NCBI GenBank assembly: GCA_037178675.1
Contig: JAYMGJ010000023.1
Location: 1 to 64,000 of the forward strand
DNA length: 64,000 nucleotides
Source: Scleroderma bovista
Lineage: Eukaryota; Basidiomycota; Agaricomycetes; Boletales; Sclerodermataceae
Reading direction: 5' to 3'
Made by a program: the position numbers and the translations under genes. This document shows, piece after piece, positions 24,801-38,200 of this stretch. The notes under the pieces are model-generated. The model worked only from the letters and a program-made list of their open reading frames with translations. It had not been told where the DNA came from and searched no databases. Numbering within the stretch: the stretch's first letter is position 1; each line of letters opens with the position of its first letter.

Positions 24801-27800
24801 TGAAATGAATGAGTAGGTAATCGTTAAGGGTTGAACGTTGATTACCGTTGGATGTTGGTATCATTTGCCTGCGAATATATCTCACTTGGTTCCCAAACCA
24901 AAGGTCCCTTGTAGTATTGGTCAATAATAGGTCTGAAATTGGCTGTATACCAGTCTTCATTGTCTAATGCCGACGGGTTGTACTGGGCGTTGACACCGGA
25001 AACATGCGAAGCAGTTGGGTACAACATCTGCGAAGTATTCTTGACGGTGATTTGCATGCGTGGGTCGCTGACAAGGCCGGCACACGCCAATTGAAGAGGT
25101 GGCGGAAAGTAGTAAGTCATGTCCATTCCGGCAAGACCATCTAGGACAGGCGCACTATTACTTGGTTGTCCCGTGACATCGCTGTGATCCCCTTTTACGA
25201 AATTCGAGACGTCAAAGACACGTCCTTGGATGGACACGTAATAGTCATTGCTTGCAGTGTGTTGCGCAACTTCATTGGAAGTCCAGGCTTTGTCGAAGTC
25301 TGGGCAAAGGATTATTCCAAAGGCAACGATGTAGAAGAGAACGAGCGCATTAGCAAGGAAAATGAAAATGAAAATGGTGACCTTTTCGCGCCACGCAATG
25401 CGAACGTCAGGCCGCTTCATGCGGCCAATATAGGTGAGCAGGAAGTCAGGGATCCACCACGTGAAGAACCGAACGAGATATAACCAATACCGTCTGAGGC
25501 GGGTAGTTGGTATATGCTCCTCGAACGCCCCAGAACTGTCGATAGGAGTGAGGGAACCGGTCTTTGGAAGTAGTGGGGGTGTGGCCTCGTAGCCTTCGGT
25601 TTTTTTGTCCCACAGGGATGCTGACTCCTCTGGATAACCACTCCCCATGGATGGCACACGAGATGGCACAAAGCCGTCATAAGCGGTTGGGGTTCCCGGT
25701 ACCGAATGCGGGATGGTCGGCGGTTCGTCAAATAGTCCATGGTCCCTGTCATCTGAAATGTTATGGAAGTAATCCGCCATATCATCAACCATCATCATTT
25801 CGCCTTCTGCAGAATCTTCCCGGGAAATGTTTTTGTGTTCCTCGGCAGAGTGCACAACGTCTTCCATCATCTTCCATGCGTAATACGACAGCCAGATCCT
25901 CTCATGACCGATGGCGAAGTCGACGCCTTCTCTCCACCCGTTTGATTGAACACACTGTCGTATGCGCTCTTCGTAGGACCCGCGCATAGTTGATCTGTAT
26001 CTCTCACAAAACTCTGCATGATGAAGGTCTGCCACAAACTCGATGCTCATGCGGGAAACGATTTCGGGTAGTTTGAGCGCGCGGATTTGCCCTTTAACGC
26101 GGTGCTTGTCCATGGAATTGGATAACCCGTAATCATTGGGAGTAATGCATGATAGTGTCCACAACCGGGTACTCTCGATGTTGGACAACACGTCCCACAA
26201 GACTTGATTGAGTTGCGTAGTAACAGGATAGATCTTGTTCGGGTTCAGGCGTGGGCCCTCTTCGGCTATTCCTGATAATGGCGTTATATTTCGGATAGGG
26301 CGAGAGGATACCTGAGCCTGAACGATCGTGTCAGGATCACTTTGGTGCTTCTCTGTGGACAAGCCGGGCCCAGACACGAGTTTCATAACCAGGGAATCGG
26401 ATGAGGTGCGGAAGCACGTGACGAATGAGGGGTCAAAAAGGTCCGCATCTTTCTCCACGAAACATGAAACATCGTAAGAACACGGGCCAGTATAATGTTT
26501 GACAGTGAATGCGTTCTTGTCGGTGGGAGACGACGAAAGGAAGGATGGATGAGAAGTAAACTTGGAAGCTAACTCTTGCAAGAGTGCATCGTTCTTTTGA
26601 GAGTCACCTCTCCCAGACTTATAAGCGGTCACTACTTTATCGATCACCCCTAGCATGCCACCCGGTTTCCGAGAACTGCGTTGGCTAGTATAAGGTCCGC
26701 GTAGGAGTTCAGCGCAAGCATAGTTGTCCAAAATGGGCGTGGTTGGCAGTGAAATACCATCTGCAGTAGCACGGGTATTAAAAGCTGCACTGTCATCCAA
26801 GATGATGCGTAGAACGTGTTCCTCTACGACTTCCTGCGTGAAATTGACGCAGAATTCCTCGAAACCATTCCGAAGTGTGGAGATAAGAGGGGAGAATGAG
26901 CCAGGAGTTGATGGCGATTTCGTCTGAGAACCGGCATGGTCAAGCAACACAATTTGCGTGGCAGAGCACGAGGGGGTCTGTGCAAGAGGTGCAAGCTTGT
27001 AATTGGCTGTTTCGATGATGAAGGCGAAAAGGATTGCATAAAGCCCTTGAACAAGTTGATCCCTCTGTGCAACACTTTGCTTCGCGTTCAGCAGCACAGT
27101 GAGAAGCTCTTTGCGCACGTAACTTGTCTTGCATGTCAATGCCTCAGCTAACTCGTCTGCGGAAACACCGAGAAGCTTTGCTGCTTGCTGGAGGACTTGT
27201 ACATTAGCGACGTAGGAGGACACGTCCTGTGCATCGGCCTCCCCAAATTCTATATTGCCTAGCAGAAGAATAGCAGCGACGACGCTGAAAATGGAGGAGA
27301 CGTGCTTGGACTTGAACCCTAAAGTCTTGAGCGCGTCTCGCAAATTATCCATGGCTATACCATCATCGCTAAATGGGCCAGCTGGAAGCAGGTAACAGTT
27401 GGATGACGTCAGAAGAGCATATTCCGAAGGGCCTTCGAGGCCAAGGAAATCCCTTTCCAATGGTGTGGCGCCACTGAGAAGCTGGTAAAATACATGATAG
27501 GAGCGCTCTTCGACCGACAAACGGGTCAAACGGGACCTGTCTAGACCGAAGGCGAGAATCTTAGCGGCACTGATGCGCCCCCGGTCGTTAAAGTGGAGTT
27601 CAGTGAAGCGTGTGTATCGTGAGGCATTAGGGTTCGAGAGAGTCTTTGCGTTTCCGAACGACTCGAGGACCAGCGAAAATGCTTTGATTTGCTCTACAAT
27701 TCTGCCTTCCCGCTTAGAATGAGCAGAGAGGCGGAGAATCTGATCCACCAGCAATGTGATACTGGCTGTCTTTCCCGAGCCGGAAATTCCACTAAAGGAG

Positions 27801-28214
27801 GGATGGACATAAATCAACTGTAGAACTAGTCCCTGGTGAACCATACCGAGCAATGACTGCCTGTGATTCGCCTCTCCTTCTCATGAGGAGATAGACCTTG
27901 GCGGCCAACTCGTAGACATGTGGCTGATGTCGGCGACCATCAATCAGAGTGAGCCCAGTGTCTTTATAACACCTCTCCTCGTACTCCTTTGCACTAGCAT
28001 CGTTGATATTCGAAAGGGTCTTCCACGGGTTTATGATGACGAGGCCAGTGGAGCCAACCCTAGCGTACGGCAAGTCTGCACGGAAACGAGCTGTGAGAAC
28101 GGAAAGAACGGAGTCATCCGTAGGGACGACTTGGGATGAGGTCGCAGAGACGAGGTCTGTGAGGTCGCCAGAGGCAATGGCCTGGGGAACAAAAGAGGTC
28201 GCAGATGTGGTCAT
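21801..28214 (-). CDS. Chitin synthase with myosin motor-like domain (class V type)
   Basis: Large polytopic membrane enzyme polymerising GlcNAc from UDP-GlcNAc into chitin. Start ATG at 28214 ([20 protein letters not shown]). The N-terminal myosin head-like region has a P-loop GISGSGKT, created across the first intron, and switch-I-like [11 protein letters not shown] transmembrane segment, a cytochrome b5-like block ([15 protein letters not shown]) and more membrane segments follow. The glycosyltransferase core has [40 protein letters not shown] and the catalytic signature [15 protein letters not shown] last spliced exon provides a C-terminal DEK_C-like helix ending [14 protein letters not shown]. 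The order motor-b5-CHS-DEK_C marks class V, and the intact P-loop argues against class VII. The main exon is about 2.9 kb; the 3' half is cut by many introns of about 50 nt. Confidence 0.95.
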
Positions 28215-29862
28215 CGGCTGGTAAAGTTAGGAAAGAGGAGACACACAACGCCAGGTAGCTAAATGAGTCTCAGGCAAGAACGGCGTGAGCGGGGAACATG
28301 TGCTGCTTTACACGCAGCGCCTCTGTCGGCGAGACTGGCACACACAAGTTATTCTTAGCTGTTTCATGGTCACGGGCAATGCGATGACAAACGGCCGCAG
28401 CCAGACTCTTGTTCTCTGATAAGCCTGACCATCGTCAGCTCAGCGCTCCTGAGTCGACCGACATACCAAAGGACATAGGGACCCCCTGTCTGCTATCCAG
28501 GAGGCCCACGTGCTATAGATACACAGAAAAGGAGTAACAGCGATCTCGGGGATTTTGACCCGCCTTCACGCCAGCTGGCAAGTCGACGAAAGTTAGAGGG
28601 AAAGGCGGGACCTACTTAGATTGAAAGTCGACCGCCATCTAAGGGAGGAACATAAAAATTGTGCGATCAAATTCCCACACTGGGGGTCACTTCTGCGATA
28701 CATTCTATGTATTCATTCCCAATCCTTCCCATTAGCCCGGCAATCTGAAGTTCGGTACCGGCCTCGTTCCTCTTGATCGTATCATAATCAACGCCTGATA
28801 CATTTGTGTGGTTGGCGGACTGATCGCAAGTGTACACTTGCCGACGAATACGGAGGCCGTGCTTGATGGTGAAGCAAAACGCTCTTACTCAGGGATCCAC
28901 TGAACCGTTGAACGTGTCCGGACCCATCGAATAAGCCATGTTCATAAAGTTCGGTCAAGCCAGTCGTCAACTGCGATCCTCAGCGAGGTACCAGCTATGC
29001 CTGTGGGTGCAATTTTTGCATTCCCTCTCAGTGCTAAAATCCATCTCCAGTGTAAGTGTAGCGTAGGAGCGTCATTTGACCAGAGTACTCTCGATGGCCA
29101 CAACCAACCCCCACCAGAAGGCGTCTGACCCGGCGTACTACATAGAAGTCCACCTTGAGGATCCTGGGAATGGAACGAGGTCTGGCAACCACCACCATGT
29201 TGCCCACACGGCAGGGTCTATATTGGGTTCAGCGAGAGGTGCGTGTTGCACCAGATTGTTAGTGGTATTGCTCATGAACACGAGCCATGTCCAGTGCCCC
29301 CATGTGGAAAGTGACTGATGTAGATCGTCTCGGCTGTGACGTGTGATTAGGCAATTACCTACCCGCTGCCTTTTCTCCACGACTCAGGTCGGAGGTCTCG
29401 AGGCCCTGTGAGATTGCCCATCGCTATAGGCGATTGGATCACACTTCTGATGTATAAAACGGCAGGTCCCTCGTTTGGAGAGTCATCATTTCATTTCGTC
29501 CGCCCTTCTTTCTTCTGTGACTGAGTTCTTGTTTACTCGAGTTGCCAAATGGTATGTTCCCCAACAGGTTCTAGAGACCCACTAACTTCCGTTTCCATAT
29601 ATAATGACCCCCAGAGCGCCGTGCCGCACTGCACAAGGTCATTCCGCATAGGAAAGTAAACGGAACCTCAGCTGTCTACCAAGGACTTAGTCCCACGCGG
29701 CCGACACGCCATCCTGTGCTAGATTTCATATTCTTGTCTCTGGCGGCCGGTCATAAAAACCGCCTTCATCTGCTTGCCCATAGCCCCCTTACCTGCCATC
29801 CCCACACACCGGTTTATGTGGACCGCAAACGTTCGCTGAAGTCAGGATTACCATTACGACAA
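28215..29862. other. Intergenic region with a TATA-like box
   Basis: Upstream region of both the chitin synthase (minus) and the C2-like gene (plus). A good TATA-like element TATAAAA is at 29453-29459, followed by a pyrimidine-rich leader and an ATG at 29549 directly followed by a possible intron donor (GTATGT). The resulting reading frame would be only about 15 codons, so it may instead be a 5' UTR exon or a small upstream ORF of the gene at 29863. Rest of the region: short frames only. Confidence 0.45.
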
Positions 29863-32229
29863 ATGTCCAGTGCAATCACTCCAGCCGTGCAGTTCTCTTG
29901 TACGTTCTGGCCTATCTGTCTTACGAACGTCAAGCTTATCCCTCCAAGGTATTCGAGCTACAGGTGCATTGAAGTACCCGAAACTTCGGGTACAAGTCAC
30001 CCTTGATGGCAAAGTGCAGGAGTCGCAGGAAAGTACGCTAGATCGCGATTTACACGAATGGCACGAACCTTTCTTCTTGTGAGTTGTGTGCTCATCTTGG
30101 AATGGCCCATCGCTGACCCCTCGCTAGCCATGCCAACTCAAACTCGCAGTGCGAAATCCATCTGTTGGCGAAGGGGAAAAATTTCTTTTGCTGGACTGGG
30201 AGCTACAAACCTGTTCGCAAAACGCGTCCCTACAGCGTTGGGGATTTACTCAATGCAAGCAGCAATGGGGGTGCGTCATGGGCTCGTTAACTTTTGTCCG
30301 CCCCGTCCTGACCGGTTTACGTCAGTGGTTAAGCTTCCATTGTTCGATCCAAAAACAGACAAAACCGGGGACAAAATGGGAAACGTCATATTTATGATCA
30401 CAAACACCAGGTCAAATACACGTGACGACAATTCTGTCAGGGTATCAGGAACTGCCTCTCCTATCAGGATGGTTTCTTCGGAAAAGGAGCCATCGATGGA
30501 GGGTCGAGCATCACCTCCACCATCGTACGCCCTCACGCCTGCATTGCTGCGCTCGCCCTCCGATTCGCGCCATCCATCGCCACATGTCCCTCCGCACTCG
30601 CCCACCCGCGTGTCTCGTGACGTCCTTGCTCCCCACACTATTTCCCCTAGTCTATTGACTCTGGAATCACGCTCTCAATTACCTCAGGTGACGGCAGCAT
30701 CCTCCCCCAATAAATCTGGGGTTGATCAATTGCCGACTGAAATCCAGGCCCTTCGGCACTTGAGTGGGCGGATTAACGATGCCGTTTTCCCAGAGAGTTC
30801 GGCTATGGGACCTTCGGTGACAGCCACTCGGGAGGACAGTGGACCCTGTCGCTCTCCAGTATCCCCAAGTTTCATCAGTATTTTGTGCGAGCCTCCTCAA
30901 GACTTAGTTCCAGGCATCGCTGTGACGCCTTGCTTGGTTGAGGAGCCGCAGCCAACGGAATTCTTAGCTCCAACGGTCTCTGGGGATGCAGAGCCTGCTA
31001 CATTCTCGCAGATCAACATCATCATTTCGTCCTCGTCACGTAGTGGCTCTCCTCTCTCCGCTTCTGGCGAGTCTGACGGAATCAACAAGAAACCTTCTTC
31101 TGTCTCAGGTTTCCTCCACGTAAATACTGGAACTACAGGTCAAGGACCGCATGCCAACACGTCGGGACAACTGGGTGAACCTTCGCCAACGACCAGTTTG
31201 CATCCGGCGACATCCACCACTCATAACAGTGGTGTTTCCCGTCTGTCACCGTTCTCGCGGGATTCTTTCTTGGACTCTCCTAGTACTGCTGCTACTAGCC
31301 CCTCCCTTCATTCCGTCGACCTGCCCTCATCGCCTGGAAGGCCACATAGACAGCGACCCAAGATCGATACTAGCTGCGTAGGTCCAAGAGGTCAAGTAAG
31401 AAAATATACCGTACCACCCGTCAATCCACCCACGAAGCTTCGTAATGGGTCACTCGACCTCCCTCGACACGACCAGTATGAAAAATTCGAGCACAACCAT
31501 TCCACGTATTCCATCGCACCATCCGTTTCTTCTCGCAACTTCAAATCGGGTACAGAGCGATGTTCATCCACGCAACGACCTGCTAGTCGTCAAGACTACG
31601 CCGCAAGTCCTCGTGCGCCCAGCGTTCGCAGAGAGCAGCTGGAATATGACGACACCCAGATCTGCCTCGATACAGCCAATCTGGGTGAGCAGGAGGTCGC
31701 CGCTTTTCTCCGAGAAGTCGACGCTGCGCTATCTGCGATTACGAATCGCTCTGCTGCTGCTGCCTCAGATGGACCTGCCTTTCTGAGTGTCCCCAATACG
31801 GGCAGAATATCAAGCCGCCAGAGTCGTCGACCTTCGTGTCAACAATTGCGTGCAGACGTTTCCGCACCAACCCGCGTACAGGGTGACTGGGCAGGTGCTG
31901 TGCGGACCACATGGGCTCCTGCAAACCATTCTTCTCATCCGGATGGCACGCCTTCGCGACTCCCGTCCCCGTTATCCAGTCTGATCCCCCGCAATCTCTC
32001 TTTCTCGCCCGACGTCCCCCAAATAAAATTCCCTTCCCCAGATATCGATGTCAACCCGGGCGCAGGACCGTTGATTTCAGTCGAAGATACTGCAGAAAAA
32101 GGCGCCATAAGGGTGATTTCAGGGTCAAGGACTGACGGCCAGCTGCAAGGCAAGGTTCGGGTACCTTTCTACCCTGCATCGCAAGGGCCATCCCCACAGC
32201 CATCCTCGCGCTGGGAGATTGCTGTCTAG
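29863..32229 (+). CDS. C2-like domain protein with long disordered tail, unknown function
   Basis: Four-exon model 29863-29899, 29949-30078, 30128-30270 and 30326-32229, all with GT-AG ends and exact phase, gives 737 residues. The first about 125 residues read like a C2-type beta-sandwich: GALKYPKLRVQVTLDGKVQE, DLHEWHEPFFF, NCEIHLLAKGKNFF, then LPLFDPKTDKTGDKMGNVIF. Clustered Asp residues that would bind Ca2+ are not obvious, so it may be a Ca2+-independent lipid- or protein-binding module. The remaining about 600 residues are Ser/Pro/Thr-rich and probably disordered, with a short helical patch near NLGEQEVAAFLREVDAALSA. No enzyme motif. I do not recognise an orthologue. A peripheral membrane or signalling adaptor is inference. 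The conspicuous large frame starting at 30058 is not the true start. Confidence 0.78.
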
Positions 32230-35200
32230 TGGTCACCTCCTAACTTATTTGGCTGTGCCTTTCTGGACCAAGGCAACACATCTGGCCCTCGGGATCCGTC
32301 TACTGCGATGCTGACGGTAATGAAAACTTTGTGGGGAACGCGAGCGTCGAATCCCGTCGTCTTCCGATGCCATCTCCGCTACATTCTTTCTGTTCAGAAT
32401 GTCTCCTTGACACCTCCAAACAAGTTTAGCTCTAATGTGAAGGTGTGCTTACCTTTTGATACGCCTGAGAGCTATTTACTTGTGCCCGCTTCTGTAAACC
32501 TTCGCCAGGCGCTAAGGTCATATCTATTTATCTATGAACTCGCATCACTGTATTATAACTCACATCAGTGTAATTCACAACCAACGTACCACATTCACGC
32601 ATGTACTTGTTACAATGATACCATTGGGATGTATGTACAACCCCACTCGCTTGCTAATTGAAGTTTGACCATTTCAACGGCTGATGGACCCTTTGATTGA
32701 ACAAGGAAGTTATCCCGGCCAGGCTCCAGCTGCCAACACATGCCCTTCTTCAAGTGTCAGGGTGTTCGCCAGCAGGCCACCCACAGCCTTTCAAGATAAG
32801 GCCAGTGCAGAAAGCGATCGACATCACGCCCTGGAGGGAACAGCGACTGCGCCAGCAAGTTTCAGTATGACAGGAGTTGCGGCACGCGCTCATCAACTTG
32901 TTGAACTTCCATCTCATAACGTATATACATACGTCACAATTTTTATCCCTCAGACAGCATGGGCGCCAATTTGCGACGCCACATCAGATTCGTACCAAAT
33001 CTCGAACCGCGCACGGCGCACGACCACTCAATGTCGCTTAGAAACTGCTGGCAGTATGCATGCAGCGTTTTGGACGCAGCAGCTGAGCATTCCGACTCGA
33101 TCAGAAACAGGCCCTTACAACTTACCGCGATTTTGGAAAAAGTTTAGAGGCATGCGGTGTGAGTGAGGCAAATAGCCGCACCCACCGCACACATGTATTC
33201 AATGTTGTTACTCGTCTCGGAGCCATAGATTATGGGGCGACCTAGTAATCACTGGTGCATCATCCGAACTGCTCGCAGAATTGACCATTCAACCATCTGC
33301 GACGACTGTCATAACCACAGCTCAGATCGAGGTGAGCTACCCACTCTGATGCGACGAAGTCGTGTTCCCTCCGCGGAATGGCGATATGTTCAGTTTCCGC
33401 CGCCACCATCACTGTTACATCACCGAGTTAGCTGTGAAGGCCTCTAGGATAACGTATCTGACCAGGCGAAAGCGCAGCAATACGCCTCCGAAGAAGCCTT
33501 TGTCTTGGAAGACTTGTACAAGGTGTCTGCTTCATCAAATCTGATCGCCGGTCGATCACTTGTTTCCATCCAGTGGTCTTACTAGCTAACCTTTTGAAGA
33601 CCATGAAGCATGGACTGGCCATCCATCCATTGGCGGGGGTACAGGGCGACTACCGGTCCGATCAAGTTGGCAGCAGGTTGCAATGGCCGTGCAACCTGAC
33701 CCACTAAATTCCAATGTCTTCCTCCCACCGGTCCCCGCCTTCTTGTATAATATATCACAATCACAATTGCTGTTTCAACGCACGACACAGGTTCCACCTC
33801 TTGTCCCGCAAAACGCCTTGCCCTTCATAGAAAGGTCCTTCATTTACACCCAGAAATGCTGGGAAAATCAGAGAGTTAATGGCCGTAGGAATCCTAGGCG
33901 ACTCGCCACTGTCTTTACCATGACGTGAGATCAGAAGCAGTGCTAGACGCTGCTCTTAATGCGAATCCCTCGTGTTGGCACAGACTGTTGGTGAGCTCCT
34001 AAATGACGTACATCCATTACAGTCCACTCGAACTCCTTTTGGCCAGGTGTCTCGTCGAATTAATTGTGGAACAAAAAGTTTCCGCAGCTTGAAATACGGA
34101 TGTTGCTGATGCATGTATTTCTGCCCATCTGCTGTCCTAGAAGCTGGCTTCCATTCCTCTTCATATATTGATGAGGGTGCCATGTACGTACATGTCCGAC
34201 GAGGTAACATTGTTAACGTTCGTATCTTAGCTCAAATCTCAGTTGAGCAAATTTTGTATGACACAGCTCACAAGAATGCTATGTGTCGACTTTGTGTGTC
34301 GTCATGTCAAGTCCAATGACATATGGGGCAATCGAAACGCGGACAACACATGTTGTGATCCGAACAGCGAACAAAGGAACGTATGGACCGAACGCGGTTC
34401 ACGTCGACGAGTGTGGCATGTCAGACTCCAGCTAAGAAAACTAGACCTTCCGATGCGCCTCAGTTCACAGGAGGTTTCTTCAGCGTGGCCCAAGTTATTC
34501 CTAGCCTCATCATAGTTGGAACCTGGATATCTTCAAATAGGACAGTAGGACTCGTGCATTTCGGACACCCAATTGAACTAGCAAAACTAGGATGCGCTGC
34601 AATGTAAGACAGGTTCATAAAGGTGTTCTCACAGACCCTTCTTGAACGGATGAAACATCCGGGGCTATGGGAACGCTCTTCCATACCCTGTGAAGAAACA
34701 TTCTTTTGGGTCAAACGTGCACCATGCTGCCCACTACATTACCCTTATTGAATTGAGGAGGCACCATCATATACGGTAATTTAGCATTTCCATACCACAC
34801 GCGACCTGATGTGGTGGCACACACCAACACTGGATCGAGCGAAGAGTGAATGATGCAATAGCGTGGTGTGGATGAGGTAAAATCTTTTTTGAGATGCGGG
34901 GAAATTATGTCCAATAGCAGGAGTGGGCAGGCCGCTTGCAATACAGTCAGTGGCCTGCCGTCGGTCATGCGAATCCGTTGTGATAGCGGGGCAAGTCCAA
35001 GTACGTACAAGGAAGAGACACCAGATCGAAAGTGTCCCCTCCGCTTGTCCTCGGTGTGGGATGGGGATGCGGGGCATGCATGGGAGAACGATCTTCTCGC
35101 ATGAACATGGTACGTTCTAGATGCACCTGTTGACGTGTGGGGGTCATCGAACAGAGCAAAGAAACTGGCTGGTCACTGGTGAGTAATAACAAGATCCGAA

Positions 35201-38200
35201 CCAAGGAATGAATGAATCTGTGTGTGTGTTCCAAGATGAACGGGGTCATAAACACGGACCGTCCGTGAAGCTATCAAGAAAAACCGTATTTTGCAACTCA
35301 CAGGATATCACCAAGGAAAGCGGATTATTTGTCACTGCGGCCTTACTACGGTGCTTCCACTAATCACCACGATGCCAGTATTCGAGTGAAATGGTTACTT
35401 GATCACTGGCGTTGTGGGGCGGACAACTTTCAGGTCATCAATTTACCGTACCGGTGAACCGGAGACATGTCAACTCGTGTTAGTAGAGGGATAATAAAAG
35501 GTTACTGACATGTGAAGGAAACCAGTTCAATGTTGCTTACTGGGACCCCAAAAGCCAACCCTGTGAGGAAGATAACCGTCGTTCCTTGGCCTTCGTCTCA
35601 GCTTGACTCAAAAACAAACTCACCCCGTATCACGGATCCGAAGGTTTATCTTTGCGGCAAAGTGATACAAGCGTTTGGATATGGGAGACGGAATAGCACT
35701 CACTATGTATAACCTGGTGACCGGACCACAACGGTGTATGTAGTATGTTGTCTGTAACCAGAAAGTTTAACGGAGCTCACGTGACCCAGAAGGCCGACTC
35801 TCGGTCGTAGTTGACGCTGTCTGGAGCGTAGCTGCTGCAAGTCCCGCCTCTCCAGGCTCCAGCTCAGAACAAACATGCGAGAGGACGATCATTCCTCATG
35901 TACGAGTTCGGTGCCGAACGGGCAGTAACCACGAAGCCAGTAAGAAGCTCACAGGCGCTGTCAGCATATGGCACGAACTTTAACACGACTTCTCCAGCCA
36001 ATCTCTGGCATTGGAAGCATCATGCGCAGGCCCGATATTATGTACTGGCATGGTGTGGCATCGAGGTGTAGGGTTTCCAATGTCTCCATTTGATCGTGTG
36101 TACTAACCTCAAAGAGGATAACGAATGGCACAAAGATACTGCGGTGTCTGCAGCACTTCCTACACGTCGAGGACATACGAGCAACTGAGCATCCGGATCA
36201 AACTTTGGGCTAGGTCCGTCGTGGAAATGGCGCTTGTGTTTTTATGCTGGCTTTGCAGAACTGTATGCATCCGATGGGCAGAGGACTTCACCCTATGACC
36301 AGGATCTCCACAAGAAGTCCGAATGGCAGGTTCATATCTCTGGATCATGAAACTGCGCACGCTGTCATAGGGCGTAAAACCATGTGCGACCCACATCCTA
36401 AGCCTAATAACGTTTTCAAATGCGGATAAGGAACCCGAACACAGGTTCAATGAGGAACGCAAAACAGGTAAGCCGTTATTCCATCCTTTAGAAACTGCTT
36501 GCTCCCTCGATTGGCAGAGGATCGAGTGATGTTCTACGAAGCATTCCTGAATGATCGTAGTGTTTACCCAATGAAGTAGAATGCGATTCTGTTAGCCTTC
36601 ATGGGCAAAGGGGCGGATAGCCGCCTCGGAGACGGAAAATTGCAGGTTGCTGCGACGACGGACTGTACGTCATCGAAAGCAACATGCACGGTCGAAATGT
36701 CCGGACGTCTAGTTTAGTGGTCGAGTCTTTCCTCCCGCATACCAAAGGCTGCTCCCAAATTTAGCCCCGTCGTATCCGCTCAGCTCCAATTATTTGCCAG
36801 GCCGCCACATATCTATTTTTCAGTAAACGAATAAAGACGCCTTGAGCTCCAACAAACGAAGCGGCGGCGGCATCTGACCACGAAGGTTAATCATTGGTGT
36901 TATTCAGGTTCAGTCTGAGTGAACCTGGTTCCCTGCAAGGTATAGCTCGAACGTTTGATATACGGTATAATGTGGGTCCACGGAAAGGGTAGCGTCAACC
37001 AATCGGATCGGTGACGCCTATTTTTCTCATCGTCTCCTAACGCGCCTTGATTAATTGCCCGACAGAAATGGTGTCTATGCGCTACTCCCCATGATAATCC
37101 CGAGCGTAGCCAAAAAGTCTGCATCGTCGATGCTCAGATCTATTGCAAGCCTTGATAGTCGATGTGGTCGAATGGATTATGAAGCATGGTCGCCAAGCTA
37201 ATCTTGCCCAATGTCCCTGGTTGATCTTCGGATGATATGTCAGCTAGCATCGTATTTGTTTCAGGTCGGACGTTCAAATTCAATACATCCTGCGATGACC
37301 GGCATGATCCAGGTCTGTTGATTGCATATCTAGTGGTTTAAAACAACCCAGCTCCAACGATTGGGATAAAATACGCTTGATTTCATGGCTATTAGCATAG
37401 CTGGCCGACTTCTCAACACTTTGCATCACAAGCATTGATTTGATTGAGAGATGAAAGACAATCCCCTAAGAACAGCAACGACACTTCACCTTACGCCGAC
37501 AGCCCGATCCTATTCAAATGTTGGCTATCTATCCAGCGGGAACCCGTCAAAATGAAATGCATTTGACCAGCACAGACCATTGTCAAAAGGGAACGATTGT
37601 CTTCCATCGAGTCTTTGGTCCGCCCAACCTCATCTTTTAGGCTGTTCCACCCACGGTAAATGCCAATGCATCGGAACTTGGAGATTCAATCAAGCACCCC
37701 ATGAACTGTGCTGAGCGTTGTCTGCATTAGCCCACAGGACAACAGATACCGACCCATGTATGAGACAAGAATGGAGGGTATTTAGGAAAGGTCCAGACAA
37801 ATCAGGCGGTCTTCGAGCACTGAGTCCAATCGAGGTTATTGCGCACCGGCCAACCGGCGGTGTCACATATATATTCGAGCACCTGGGTCCAGGCTCTTAC
37901 AACGTATCTTCCGGTGTGGAAACTGCGCCAAAAATCACTGCTAACTTGTGTATTGGTCCGTGGCTCGGGCTGTCTTCGTTGTTTGTATATGTCCATACCG
38001 CCGTTCGCCTAGGCCCTCCCATCTTTTTGGCGGTGACAACATACAGCATCCGTCTGGAGAGGTGGTCTAGTCTCCCTGCAACAAATAAATTTTGGCATGG
38101 GCCGACAATGTCAATTTTAAGGTTGGGATGTACGGACCAAACGGGACCAGGGGCAAACCGGGGGGGGGTCAACTTTTTGACAGTATGATCATGAACCCTA

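Noticed and set aside
30058..30325. Start of the large 723-codon frame as the N-terminus of the C2-like gene
   Set aside because: Its first part covers two introns with good signals; upstream exons supply a coherent beta-rich domain.
32684..33166. 160-codon plus-strand frame
   Set aside because: No recognised motif, no splice partners, and composition like neighbouring noncoding DNA.
36700..36780. tRNA-like stretch with TAGTTTAGTGGTCGAG
   Set aside because: No matching acceptor stem or GGTTCRANYCC B-box at the right distance.
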